From NCBI GenBank assembly GCA_016758965.1, contig JAEPRB010000169.1:1-64000 (forward strand): a stretch of 64,000 nucleotides of DNA. The letters are read 5' to 3'. Below the pieces are notes generated by a model that had not been told where the DNA came from, searched no databases, and saw nothing but the letters and a program-made list of their open reading frames with translations. The position numbers were made by a program, and so were the translations under genes. Below, piece after piece: positions 11,712-24,047 of the stretch. Positions within the stretch are counted from its first letter, which is position 1. Every line of letters starts with the position of its first letter. Origin of the DNA: Circinella minor. Its lineage: Eukaryota; Mucoromycota; Mucoromycetes; Mucorales; Lichtheimiaceae.

Positions 11712-14022
11712 TTACTCTTGAGGTGGAGGTGGAGGTACCGATGATGGAGGCGGGGGAGGCGCGGGTTCAGATGGTGGTGGGGGAGGTGGTGGGGGAGCAG
11801 CAGCAGCAGCAGCAGCATCCTAAATAAAAAAAAAGAAGAAAAAATTCATTAGTTAATTGATTCTTTTCTATCTTTTTCATTCATTCTGATAAGTAATTGG
11901 ACAAAAAAAAAGAGACAAACAGAATACTTACATATCCATCTTCCCCGGGTGGTGGAGGTGGAGGTTGTGCAGTTTGCTATAAAAAAAATAATTTTTTAGT
12001 ATAAATAATTTCCTGAGTAAAAAGTATATAATTATATAAAACTTACTGCCCATGGTGCTGAACCGGAAGAAGCTGGTGGAGGTACGGGTTGTGCTGGATC
12101 ATAAGGTTGATATCCACCGCCACCTCCATAACTACCATAGCTACTGTGTTGCTGATTACCATAAGGTTGATAATATCCAGACGATGTGGGCGGAGGACCA
12201 TAAGAAGATCCACCTTGTGGTGGGACATAATTGTTATTGTTTTGTCTTTGCCATGGTGCAGGACCTCCAGTGGGTTGTGGTGCTGGAGAAGGTCCATCTG
12301 AATTACTATGGTTATTACGTTGCCATGGAGGTGCAGCTCCGGTTGGAGCTGGTGGTCGTTGCCAAGGTGCAGGTCCTCGTTCACTATTACCTCCATGATA
12401 CTAATATTATAGTTTTTTTTAGGTATTTATTGATTTAGTATCAAATCTTCTTATGCAGATCATAATATATACCACTACCACTATACCGAATTCCCTTTTT
12501 CCCTATCTTTTTTTCTCTCGAAATGCTATGTATACATATGAATATATATTTACCGGTCTTCTCTCGCCACCGTGTCCACCAGGTCCACCAGGTCCACCAC
12601 TGGCTGGTCCATCCTCTGGAACTTTTTCACCCAATTCTGCCATCAAATTCATATATTCACTATCAAGATGTTGATCACGCTCTTTAGCTTGAGCCACAAA
12701 TTCCGGATCATTTCGATGTAAACAATCGCGAGCTGTATGTCCACGACCATTACAAATACGACATGTAAGACTGACGGTATAGTTTTGTCGTTCAGGACAT
12801 TCATAACGTCGATGTCCAACACCACCACAATTAATACACGTTTGATTTTCATCGTCACGTAAAGTACCATTAAGAGCAGCCAGTTCACGTAATTGATTAC
12901 GTTTCAATTCGTTTTGACCTTCAGGAAGTGTAGCAGACTATATAACGGATAAGAACAGTTTTTGTTCTATTCTATTAGTTTCAAATGATGAATGAAGTAT
13001 TACCTCGTTACAACTAACAAAAACATTTGTTTTTACCGTTTCAATGATTTTTTCAATCAATTTAACCGCCTTTTTAACCTTATCTTCAGTATCAGCCATA
13101 ACAAGACAATGTAAATCTTCTTCTTGAGCTGAATTACTTGCAGCGTCAGTTCGTGCTTTACCTTCTTTAACGGAACCACGACCACGAATACTGATTTTTG
13201 CACCTGATTCTGTTTCCATATTCTTTAAAGTATTGCCACGGGGACCAATTAATTGGCCAATAAAATTGATCTCAGGAAATTCCTTTGCTGGAATGTATAC
13301 TTTTTCATGCATACGTGAAGGTCGTTTGTAATCAGCAGGTGGTCTATAGTTGGGGATATTTTTAATGGCGGTTTCGACAAGTTTATGACGTTCATCTTCG
13401 AGTTTTTTACGATAACGCGCTTCACGCGTATTTACACGTTTGCCTTCAGAATTATAAACTGGTTCTGGCGATGGTGATCTAATTGTTGTAATTGATTTAT
13501 ATTTGTATATATTTTAAAATATAAGTTAATGAACACGATACGATATTTTTCACCCAATATCATCTTTTCATCATCCATTTATTTTGATTACCTGAGACGT
13601 TCAGGAGGAACATAATCACCCATTCTTAATTTACGATTAATCTCTTCCAAACGAAGTTGTACTATAGTAAGTAGTATATAAATTGGTTTATTATTAAGTT
13701 AAATGAATCGAATATATATATATAAATGACACTTACAAAGATAATTATCTGTTTGTTCTTGACTAAGTTTTGGTAATGACGTGGGTAAACCAGGAATATT
13801 GATTTTTTTATCATTATCTCCCCAACGGCTTTTTCTCTTTCTTTTGCCTTCAGATCCATCATTTTGGCTACCATTAGATCCAGGATGCTCTACTGTTTAT
13901 TAATTAATTGATTAATCAGTTTGCTCATGCTTTTAATTCAAAAAACATTTCCCTGATACTGATGATTTTATATAATTAAAATTTCTTTTTTCCCCAATTA
14001 TTTTTCTTTCCATGGATCCACT

Positions 14023-14058
<36 letters not shown>

Positions 14059-14408
14059 TAGCAAATCATGACAATTGAACACCTTCTCTCCCTCTTTTTT
14101 TTTTACTCATTCACCTATAACAAAAATAAAATAAAGATAAAGATAAAAAAAAAATAAGTTGAATCTAACCTGGAGCTCCTGAGGATGAATGGTATTGATT
14201 TGTTGGTGAAGAAGAAGGTTCAGGAGAACCTTCACCAAAGCGTCGCTTAGCGCCTAAAGGAATAACATTGGTACCTAAAAGTATGCATATACATTTAAAT
14301 ATTTATTATTAATAATCTACTCTATGGAGTTTTTTTATTTGTTTTTATTTAAAATAACCACATTCTTTTCTCCTTTTCCATTTGATTCTTACCCGTTGGT
14401 TTCCACAT
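11712..14408 (-). CDS. MSL5: Splicing factor 1 / branchpoint-binding protein (BBP, Msl5)
   Basis: Nine exons on the minus strand (14393-14408, 14170-14274, 13737-13889, 13592-13661, 13004-13478, 12554-12937, 12047-12400, 11932-11976, 11712-11819) join in phase to 569 residues. SF1/BBP binds the intron branchpoint in the early spliceosome and contacts U2AF. In order: a short N-terminus; the SF1 helix-hairpin with its KSRWGD start and [18 protein letters not shown]; the [15 protein letters not shown] linker; a KH-QUA2 domain from about residue 171 with [16 protein letters not shown] and [11 protein letters not shown]; two zinc knuckles CX2CX4HX4C (Cys307-Cys320 and Cys332-Cys345); then a Pro/Gly/Gln-rich tail with APPWQR and APWQRQ repeats ending in PPPPPQE. 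The SPSP motif is the site phosphorylated by UHM kinases in animals. The first exon is only 16 bases; its start was chosen because MWKPTG joins in phase. Confidence 0.93.
14022..14057. repeat. T21-A15 fold-back tract inside an SF1 intron
   Basis: A run of 21 T is followed at once by 15 A, a perfect A/T palindrome, inside the second intron of the SF1 gene (13890-14169). In the pre-mRNA it would fold into a U-A stem. It may be assembly-sensitive. Confidence 0.7.
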
Positions 14409-14718
14409 GGGTAATAAGGTTGGTAACTTAAAAAAATGAGAGAAGAGAGAAAAAAAGAATACAGAGGGGGTCGAATTTTTTTTTATTCTAAAAAAATAAA
14501 GAAAAAATATGATTGGTTGGTAAAAGATTCTCTCTATGCTTATTAACGAATGACATGACAACAATCGAAAATAACAAATGCTGCTGCGACATTACAGTAC
14601 TGTCAGTGTTTTATTTTAGTTGATACCCGTTGTTAGGGAATGTAAGTTACTCTCTTCATAAAATTTATTATAATAGTGCTTTTGAAGTTTATATTTTTTT
14701 CCTCAATGCTATCTATGC

Positions 14719-14752
<34 letters not shown>

Positions 14753-14998
14753 ATTGAGTTGTAGAGAGCAAAATAATATAATTTTTCTGGGATATTATTC
14801 TTTATCCGATTTTAAACTATATGAAATTATCAAATTAATAGATACCCCAATATCGAAGAAATAACACATAGTAACTAATAGTAACTCGAAAGTATAAAAA
14901 GAAAAAGAAATTATTTAACCAAGTGGACGTATTTATTATTGAAATATCAACATATTAGCAGAATCTTTCTTTTATTTTTATTATCATCATAATATTAT
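14409..14998. other. Intergenic region upstream of SF1
   Basis: SF1 promoter flank on the left and the relic of the beta-ketoacyl synthase promoter on the right. It contains a (TA)14 microsatellite at about 14720-14748. No gene seen. Confidence 0.55.
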
Positions 14999-16864
14999 GG
15001 TACAGTACGTCGCGTCGTCGTAACAGGTTTTGGTTCGGCTTCACCAGTAGATGTTGGTGTTGAACACGTTTGGAATAAAACTTATTAAATGGTCACTATG
15101 GTATCACTTTACTAACAAATAAACAAGAGTATGAAGAACTACCCCTTCAAATTGCAGGAATTCTGTACGTGTAGTAATAGTACTACTTTATTTTAATCCC
15201 TGTTGGTTATTAGATAGTATTTTTTACGTATATTATTATTATGATGATAATATATTGTATTAGAATGCTTTCATTATATTCAGTATATAGCAAGAAGTGA
15301 AATGTAAATCTACCCTATGTTTTATATGTTCCAGTAATCAAATTGATGTACATAGCCCTCTAAGATCAATACTTCCATTCATGAAGTTGGTAAAGATTCA
15401 TTTGTTAAAAACTGATTCCGAGTTAACTAGATATAATTCTTTTTGATTCTAAATCGGTCAAATTCAAGCTGTTCCAGTAGCTCCTCATCCCGATTTTTTT
15501 TGGTTCTAAATTTTATAGGGTATATAGAGCAATACGTCTAATATATTATTCGAAGAAATCCTATCAATAGCTACTTCCTATTCAATTGCAGTAAACAACG
15601 ATAATAATAAGAATAAACTTATGCGCTTTTATCTCACCGTTCTTTTTTATTTTTCTTTCTTATAGATAGTACGTAAGAGCTTGATTTTAATATTTATAGA
15701 AATATCGTTTCCAGCTAAAAAAGAAGTAAAAGTATTTCATTTGCTTATCAATTATGTAGTTTAACATGGTTAAATGGAAGGCTTATAGTGTCCTAATTAT
15801 ATAGCATCAACAACATGCGCTAGAAATACACATTCTATTGGAGGTGCTATGCGTTTTGTCCAATATGCTAATGCAGAGATGTCATGATATTATGCGGTAG
15901 TGAAGTACGTATACGCCCATCAAGTATTTATTGCACGATTTTTAAAACTAAACGAATAAGTGTATTTATTTGTTTTACCAGTGTACTGCAGGGGAAAAGA
16001 GAAGACATGTCTACGTATGAACAAAAAGAATAGGTAATAACTATAGATATCTTTGTTAAACAAAATTATAATATAGTACGTCGTACCTAGAATTACTTAC
16101 AGCAAAATATAACAATAATCTTATTAAAGCTACAAGACTCTTTGATAGTGATCGTAGTGGTTTTGTTATGGGTGAAGATGTCAATATGATTGTACTAGAA
16201 GAATTGGAACATGTAGAAAAAGTGATGTAATAGTTTATGCTAAATTTGAACGGATATGGGCTATATGGAAATGTAAACCTTTGGCTATACTTCCAGCTGA
16301 CAGTGGTTATGCTGTCAAATCAATGCGTTTTGCTCTATAACTGGTTTAAATTATCTCCTGGAAATGTTAGTAATGCGAATGCTCATGCAACAAGTACACC
16401 TGTTGGTGCTTTTTTTTTTTTCACTTCTATTTTCACACTTAATCCAATAACAAAATAACAATTGAATTCATTATCTCATATAAATATATAGCTCATGCCC
16501 CTAAAAACCGGCTTTTAAAACTCTTTTTAATGGACATTAGGGTAAGATTATTGTTTTTTAGCTAAAAATGCTATAAATCATTTACTTGGGGCAATCGGTT
16601 CAGTTAAACTCATTTTTAATACTTTATAATTATACGTTTCATGTAAAAAGCTTAATAGATATTTCTCTCTTCTTTTCTTTCTCATTATCATCCAAACAAT
16701 AAACTAACTAATTTGAATTAATAATACTAAAAAAAAACTTTGCCTCCTACATTAAACTTACATGAATCTAATCTTAATAATTTACCACTTGATGCTCACG
16801 AACATAAAGAAATTCGAGCAACTTTGACAATAGTTTCGGATTTGGTAATTCAAATGCATTTTTT
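14999..16864 (+). pseudogene. Decayed beta-ketoacyl-ACP synthase (mitochondrial CEM1/OXSM type)
   Basis: Pieces of one KAS II-type protein occur in the right order in shifting frames. They are: RRVVVTGFGSASP with VGVEHVW (15008-15073); LLNGHYGI and EELPLQIAG (to about 15160); STTCARNTHSIGGAMRF (around 15807-15855), which holds the active-site Cys codon at 15816-15818; a glycine block VMILCGSE reachable only after a frame change; LFDSDRSGFVMGE and VLEELEHVEK (16138-16220); GYGLYGN; NANAHATSTPVGA with the first catalytic His codon at 16384-16386; NHLLGAIGSVKLIF with the second at 16579-16581; PPTLNLHE; and the NSFGFG end (about 16829-16858). Lesions include a stop at 15086-15088 with a frame change, a frame change near 15875, and adjacent stops at 16228-16233. 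Functional relatives elongate fatty acids in mitochondria for lipoate synthesis. Clearly dead here. Confidence 0.9.
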
Positions 16865-17051
16865 TATGTTTTTCAAAGTTTATCTAGTTTTTTGTTCTTT
16901 TGGCATTCACGTCATCATCATTTTTTGTTTCTCCTTCACACCACTTCAATCACATTTAATACAAAAACAAATATGAAAGACAAACATTTTCTTCTTAAAA
17001 TCCTTTTTTTTGGTAATGAGTATTTCTTTTGTGGTATTTTTTATTTTACTT

Positions 17052-19135
17052 TTATCGTAAAGGACTATAACTCAAAGGTTTCAAAATGTAAGACGACATA
17101 TTATCAACCAATCGTACTATAGAAATTAAATAGAAAAATCATTTTTGTATATTCAATAAACCCATAATGCATAATTATTTGTTGCTCTCAAACCCTCTTC
17201 ATTCTATTCTCTATTTCCCACATGAAAATTAATAATGTTTTTTTCCTTACCTGTCTTATACACGGTTTCTGCCCATCCATCTACATTCCAAGCATCTTCA
17301 CGGGTTGTTTTACGTGTTTGCAAATCACTAAATAGTATATATAATAAATTATGGTGAATAATTTCGAAAGAAAAATATGGATGAGTGTTAATAAGTTTAT
17401 CTCTTTTTAATTTTTCAACTTCATCTTCTATCTCTTATAGCACTTCAAGATCCTTTTTTTTTATTTCTAACACTATATGAAATAAAAAAAAATAGAAATA
17501 AAATGAAATATAAAAACTTACGGGTAAGTCCACATGTGATGAACACTATGAAGTTCACCAAGCTGGCTAAACCATGCACCGACTGGTTCACAATATTGGC
17601 GTCGGCATTCGAGACCTTTTCGCCTATTTTTTTTTAAAGTTTTTATAAATGATTAGTTTATGCATACATGCAATTTATACGAATTTTAAGGTTTGGGTGT
17701 GGAACAAAAAGATTATGTTCGGGTCGAGTCGGGTTTTAACAATCATTAAAGTTATTTTTGACATACCATTCTGTTTCCCATTCAAGCAAACGTCCAGGCT
17801 AAGTTGCAAAAAAAATAAATAAACAAAAGTGTATCAGCTTCAATTCTTGCTCAATTATGTTAAATTATATATGTACTAGCATATAATCAATCACAAAAGC
17901 ATATATATATATATAACGACAATGGCAAGGAAATAAAATGTCTCCATGACAAACGATGCATACCTTTAATTGATAGTGACGTAGTTCATAGATACCATCA
18001 GTTTCCATAGGGGGAGACGTCTTCCAAAAAGAAAATTCAAGCATCACATTGTTCTCACGGGAAATTAGAAGAGGTCGGAGTTGCTTTAAGAAGGCGTTGT
18101 ATTCCTTTTACAAAAACGAAGCAATGACGTTATTAGTACATTTCGTATAGACATTTCACTTGTTCCATACTCCCTTCCTCTCCTTCTCTCTCTTATTTTT
18201 AGAAAAGTAGTTTTTTTAATCTTACCGGATCTTGAGCTAAGCGTTGTAATGTATTACGATGACCTGGGTATCCCTTATATTCCCAAATATGTACTATTTC
18301 ATTCAAATATTCCATCATAATCATTATAAGTTATTAGTAACGCGTATATAACGACTACTTTACCTTCCCCTTCCCTCTTTTCTTTTTATAAAATGATAAT
18401 AAAAGCATCCACTTACCAAAAGTGTCTAATTCTCCAATCACGGTTTCCCAACTACCACAAAGATGAAGTTCGTTTCGCGGATCATTAGCCATCTTGGGGA
18501 AATATGATGTGCTAAAAGAAAACAATGCCTCTCCTCTCTTTTAGTAACTCGTTTTTTTATACATTACTTAATACATATATAATACGTAATAAGAAAAAAA
18601 ATACTACTACTTACACAAGGTTAATGTATTCTTCAACCTTTTCAGGCTTGACTTTATGTTCTAATAATGATAGAAAAAAAAAGTGTTACGCGCTTTTTTC
18701 TTTCTTTTCTCGCATCCCCGCGACACATACATGTCTATTCTACTTTTTCTTCAACCATTCTCTATCTTTCGCTCCCTTTATTTTACTCCTATTATTTCAA
18801 TACTTACTTTGAAGTTCATGAACGTATTTGCCTCTTGCAAGAGTTTTGGAATGGGTTTGATTATCTTCTTCCTTAGTTTTCTTAGAACCATAAAGAACAG
18901 CTTCAATGAAATCATTGGCAACATTTTGATCTCGTTTTTTTTCATCTACTCCATTATTTTGAGCAGCTTGGGTTGTAGTAGTTGTCTTGTTTTCTGGAGT
19001 CAAGACACGAGAAGATTGTTGTAAAACAGCTGCGGGGGTGGTATGGAAAAGGCTTTTTTGGCAGTTATATAAAGCTGTTCTTGGTAGTATACCGGCACTC
19101 AAACCACGAGAAGAGCGTAATAAAAATGATGACAT
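17052..19135 (-). CDS. NIPSNAP family mitochondrial protein
   Basis: Nine exons (18808-19135, 18615-18660, 18417-18511, 18226-18293, 17964-18104, 17767-17798, 17522-17623, 17251-17327, 17052-17116) join in phase to 317 residues. NIPSNAP proteins are mitochondrial proteins with two ferredoxin-like halves; animal members signal mitochondrial damage for mitophagy, and the fungal role is not settled. The first about 35 residues are Arg/Ser/Leu-rich without acids and end LFHTTPA, a good mitochondrial presequence. Then HKVKPEKVEEYINL, ELHLCGSWETVIGELD, HIWEYKGYPGHRNTL and FLKQLRPLL form half one; IYELRHYQLKPGRLLEWE, WRKGLECR, VGAWFSQLGELHSVHHMW and the C-terminal ILKPLSYSPL form half two. The last exon lies 134 bases past the previous donor and was found by its LKPL-YSPL ending. 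The neighbouring KAS fossil ends about 190 bases beyond its stop. Confidence 0.93.
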
Positions 19136-22100
19136 TTTCTTAAGATATTTTTTTTTTATTTTTGAGTTGGAAGAAAAAGAAAAAGAAAAGGAAAAAAAAA
19201 GGATGGTTCGTGTGAGAAAAATAAATAACTAAATAAATAAAAGGATGGAGACGTAACGACAATTTACGTTGCCTCCCGTTGATACCCGATTTAGATTTTG
19301 TCACACCATACACACACAAAACTTCTTTTTTTATTTCGTTTTTTGCTGCATAAATCAAAAGGCGGGTTATTCCGCTTTTAACTTACTACACCTAACTACG
19401 TCATTCACTTTTTTGCACAGATGCTATCATATATAATTACTCTTTTAATTATTATCAAATCTTTTTCGTTTTTTATCCACAAAGCTCCTAATTATAATAA
19501 CAGTGTATTATATATATTATTAAATAAAAATAGTAGTATTTTGGTAAACAACAAAAAAAAAGAAAAGCAAGATGGAGTTAAAGATGAGGGGATCCATCCC
19601 ATCTGGAGAAATCCAAAAATGGAAAAGCTTACTTCGGACCAGTAAAACTGATAAAAGAAAATCTCAAAAAGTTTTAGTGTTATATTAACGATGATATCAA
19701 GTAAAACAGTAAATGCTGAACGTCATAATTGCTGATAAATAATAATAAAATATAAATAACAACATAAAAGGAAAAAACCAATACATATACTACAATGAAA
19801 AATGCTCGTTTTTTTTAATGCCACCCAAAAATACAGTCTTTGGTCTGACTTACAAACCATAATGATGTGAGAATTTTTTAAAAGATCCCATGGAAATTGT
19901 TAAAGGAGAATGCTATATCCAACCACAAAGTAGTGTCGAATACTAAGGATCTGTAGACGATAGTATATTTGGGTACATAGTTGAATATAGAAATGTTGAT
20001 CATTGATATTAGGTATATATCAGTTAGGCGTTAATTAGCTCATAATATTTCGAAAACCATATCGCTTTTTATATCACATATATATATCTGAACCCATTCA
20101 TATTTCTATCTATTTTGTAATATATACTTCCTCATCAAACTGATCGATTGAACCTTATTGTAAGTATACAGTGGTCGGTAATCCACTATTACAGATGATA
20201 TTTATGTAAGTTATGTTTGTTTTCAAAACCCAGTGAGCTCCAATTATATCGATGCCAATGGTCAGTGATGTTGAGTCCAGCTAGTAAATATCGGTGAGCT
20301 TTAGGAATTAATTCAACTGTACATTGAATCTCATAGATTTAATCTCTTTCACTACGAAGTCCTTCATTGTCGCTATTATCACCGCAGGCTCCCTCCATAT
20401 CTTGGTCTTCAGTGGTAGTTGTACTGTAGTTGACGTTTTTGGTGCAGAAGTGTTACCGACTACGTAGGTAAAATTGTTTAAGGACTTCAATTTCTTCTAA
20501 TTTTTTTTTTTTTTACTTTACTGTATCGACTTTTATCCAAAGTAAATTTAGTTATAGACTTGGTCCTACGTAGTCTATAACAAGAAGTGAAGCGGGTACT
20601 CTATAATTAATAGTAGCTTTAGTGTAAATATTGAACAGCAGACTGTTGTATTATTTTAATCATTACTATTACTGTTTACCTCTACATGAGTTGAGAGCTC
20701 TTGTCATAGTCCTGGCGCTATTAAACATAATAAATATGAACCATTGATTAAAAATGCTTGCTTTGCTATATCATTGTTCCTAACCCACACTGTCTTCATC
20801 AACTACAGTACTGATTTCTTTTCTTTACGTCGATAAATTCTTCAAAACGTTCGATTTTTTTGATGGATTCTTTTTTCTACTTTTTTTAGAAGAGTTGTAT
20901 TGAACCAAGCAATCATCGATAACATCCTAATTTTGTTTGTCTGTGAAAAGGTTTCAATATTTGGCTGGTCTCCTTCTCGTATGTCTTGGATGTATCTCTA
21001 AAGATCTGATGTTATGTTATTCTGAGTAAATTGGTTACTATATTTTTATTTTCTAGCATCCAAAATGAATAAACTCAAGTTTAGTGTTATTCAGAGTTGC
21101 CATAATTATGGCTCGGGTAACATGGCTAGGACTACTGACTCAACTGTCACGTCCACTGGAATCTTTTTCTGAAATGCCTGTTATTGCACTTTTATAAGTT
21201 TGACATTATGTAAAACTTCTAATAAAAGACATTGGTATTATTTTTGGACATTATAATATATATCACTTAAATATATAGTACCTTCTTGATCGACAATATG
21301 GCAACCAGGATAATCTTTTGGATAACCATTAGATTTCAGTTTACCAGACTAAACTAGAACGTGCATATCCGAGTCAATCTTTAACCAAGAGATGTGGGGT
21401 TCATAGAAAGAATTTAAATAAATGCATCACTACAGGATTATAATCAAATAATATTTATCTTCATGTACCAAGTATTTCTACTGTTGGGTTACCCAGAGAA
21501 AAGAAAGAATCTGGTAGCAATATCCAAAAAGTACTACAGCGATATTCAGATGAAAGCTTCTTTTCATCTTCCTTTGTCTCTTCGACTACTCTTATTTGAA
21601 TTCTAAGGAAGTGTTAATGAATAAATTATTTTTGTTTTGTTGCAGCAGTTGCAAGTGATCCAGAACACCTACTTTACCCTTGCGACTATCAATGATGTTG
21701 CTACGTATGATAATACTATTATTATTGTTGTCACTACTATCTTTCTTTTCATCATTTGAAAACGATCTTATCATAAAAATGTCTGTCGTCATTCTCCTTT
21801 CTCCTCTGTATACATTTATCAGTATCGCTCTAGATCGTCTATTCAGCTGGAGTAGGAGTAATATATTCTCGTCATGATTAGAGTCTGTTTCAAACTAATT
21901 TTAACATTTACGTATTTATCACAATGGGCATGTTAAAATTGTCATTTCAGCATGAATTTGTAACTAGCACTGAAACACACAAAGAAATTTTACTTTCTAA
22001 GACAATGGTGGTAGTTGTAAAAGAAAAGCATTCCTCTTTAAGAACCAGTTTACGGGAAGCCTTCCTTGGTTAATAAGTCATTTTGATTTTGAGTCAGTTT

Positions 22101-23211
22101 TCTTTATAGTTACAGAACAATTTTTTGAACCTCTTGTACGTGATATGTTTAAAATAGTATGAAAACTAAATAGAACTGGGGTAATGAAATCCATAACTCA
22201 AAGAATTATTATGTAGTTACAGTAACGAGGGAGTCCATTTTGTAATCAAAATGATTTTTAACTATCTTCTAAGTTGGTTTTTATTGACTGGAAGAAGACT
22301 AAGGCACATTATCCCCCCCCTACTTCTATTTTCATGCATAAGATGATTTCTGGATTGGTCAAGGGTAGACAAACCTATGTCAATAATCAGACTTTTGTTT
22401 GAACAATTTGGGGAGAAAACTAAACACCTACTCAAACCACTATACACTATTACCAGTACTGCAAAATTCTCAATTAATACGTACCTCTTCAAATTCGATA
22501 CTTTTGTACTTATATGTTTTTTAATTCATTCCTTACTACAAGGAGAGTTGGTCGTAACCATTCTTGACGTACATCACCATAGTTTTTGCTTAATAATACA
22601 TACTTATCCTACACTATTACCATTTTCCTTCTATCGTTGTGTGCTTTATACACATGGTTGCTATTTTCTTCGTTCATATCCTTTTTATTTGTGTTTCAAA
22701 TACTTGTTCCTGTGATCATAAATATAAAATAAAGATTTTTTATATATCTTTAACTAGCTGTATTGTAACACATGACAGTTATTGACAGGAGAAGAAGCAT
22801 TGTGTTTTGAGTAAATTGGCTTTGCAATAGGTCCAGCTTTAAACTATACTTGGTTTTTATAGCGTAGATCCACTAGCGACCAGTGAAATACCTGACTATC
22901 CACAATCTCTTTTTCAACCGCGCAAATAAACTGTAATGCAATGCCGTAAAAAAAAAAGGTTGAAATTCATTCTTGGTTGTGCAACCATAAAAAGAAAAAA
23001 ATAAAATAATAATGAAAATTGATACAATATATTCATTCTCTCTTTTTCTTTCTTTCTCACCTTTCGCTCATACCCCCCTTCCTTTCTTTTTTCTATCACA
23101 AAAGCATTATTCTTTTCTTTTTATTTAGTATTTTCTCAATTTATATTTATCTTTAACACTCTCGGGGAAATATTATTATAAAAAACGACATAATAAATAA
23201 GCCCTTGGGTT
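19136..23211. other. Decayed intergenic region
   Basis: No intact gene. Coding-like but broken fragments occur on the minus strand. One lies at 20210-20490, where two frames together give a Ser/Thr and acidic stretch followed by ELIPKAHRYLLAGLNIT. Another lies near 22545-22600, with LLSKNYGDVRQEWLRPTLL. I cannot name their families. The right end, about 22900-23211, is the 5' flank of the presenilin gene. Confidence 0.55.
20210..20490 (-). pseudogene. Coding-like remnant, family not recognised
   Basis: On the minus strand an open stretch of 60 residues (20308-20490) is interleaved with a second frame that reads TTTEDQDMEGACGDNSDNE and, after one stop, IYEIQCTVELIPKAHRYLL and NITDHWHRYNW. The mix of acidic and Ser/Thr-rich sequence with a well-composed hydrophobic segment suggests an old exon whose frame has been lost. 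It could be a host gene or a transposon protein. Confidence 0.3.
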
Positions 23212-23992
23212 ATGTCTAGAAGTTCACTCACCTTACATATTGGTGATGACATTATCGACGATGAAGCAACTGTAGCACCAACAAATACAAATTTAAATAC
23301 AACGACGACCGATGAACAACATCAATCAATAGATCACGAACCTATTTTATGTTCTCGATGTCAAAAACAAGCTACTTTTATGTGTTCATCGTGTGGTTTA
23401 AATGGGCCTCGTTATTGTTCCGTAGAATGTCAGAAAGTGGATTGGAAAGAAAGTCATTATAAAGTATGTGAAGCAACAATAGCAGCTCGTCGGTCAAGAC
23501 GTGCTACGACATTGACCGAGAGTGAGCAAAGAAGTTCTCGACTAGGTGCTGCACTTGCTGTCAATTCCCGTCATAATACAGGTAATTCTTTCAGAGAAAA
23601 AGAGGAAAATCCAATTAAATAACATATAAATCCAATTTACATGATTAAATAGGTTATGAAGAAAGGAATGATAATAATAATAATACAGATATTCCAATGA
23701 TAGATTTAAATGAATCAAATGGAGCGAACGATGTATACCAAAGAAATAATAGTGGTAATGATGAACGAGACGATGAGGAATTTGCAGACGAGTTAAAGTT
23801 TTATATGCAACAAATTTATTTCATTATTAAACCTGTGGTTGCATGCATTATACTCAGCATATTTTGGGTTAAAGTGGCATATAGTGGGAGTAGTGATTAT
23901 AGGTAAAAAAAAAAAAAAAAAAAGTCAATGAATAAGTCGGAAGGAATAATTGGATGAGAATGTCATGTAATTGATATATAACTGATATATTA

Positions 23993-24047
<55 letters not shown>

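Noticed and set aside
12043..12438. Genes on the + strand opposite SF1
   Set aside because: The sense strand is the Pro/Gly-rich SF1 tail; frames opposite to repetitive coding sequence stay open without being genes.
16237..17122. Three open frames (16237-16458, 16740-16976, 16892-17122) on the + strand as separate small genes
   Set aside because: The first two are pieces of the broken beta-ketoacyl synthase in shifted frames; the third is A+T-rich sequence over the end of that fossil and the antisense of the last NIPSNAP exon.
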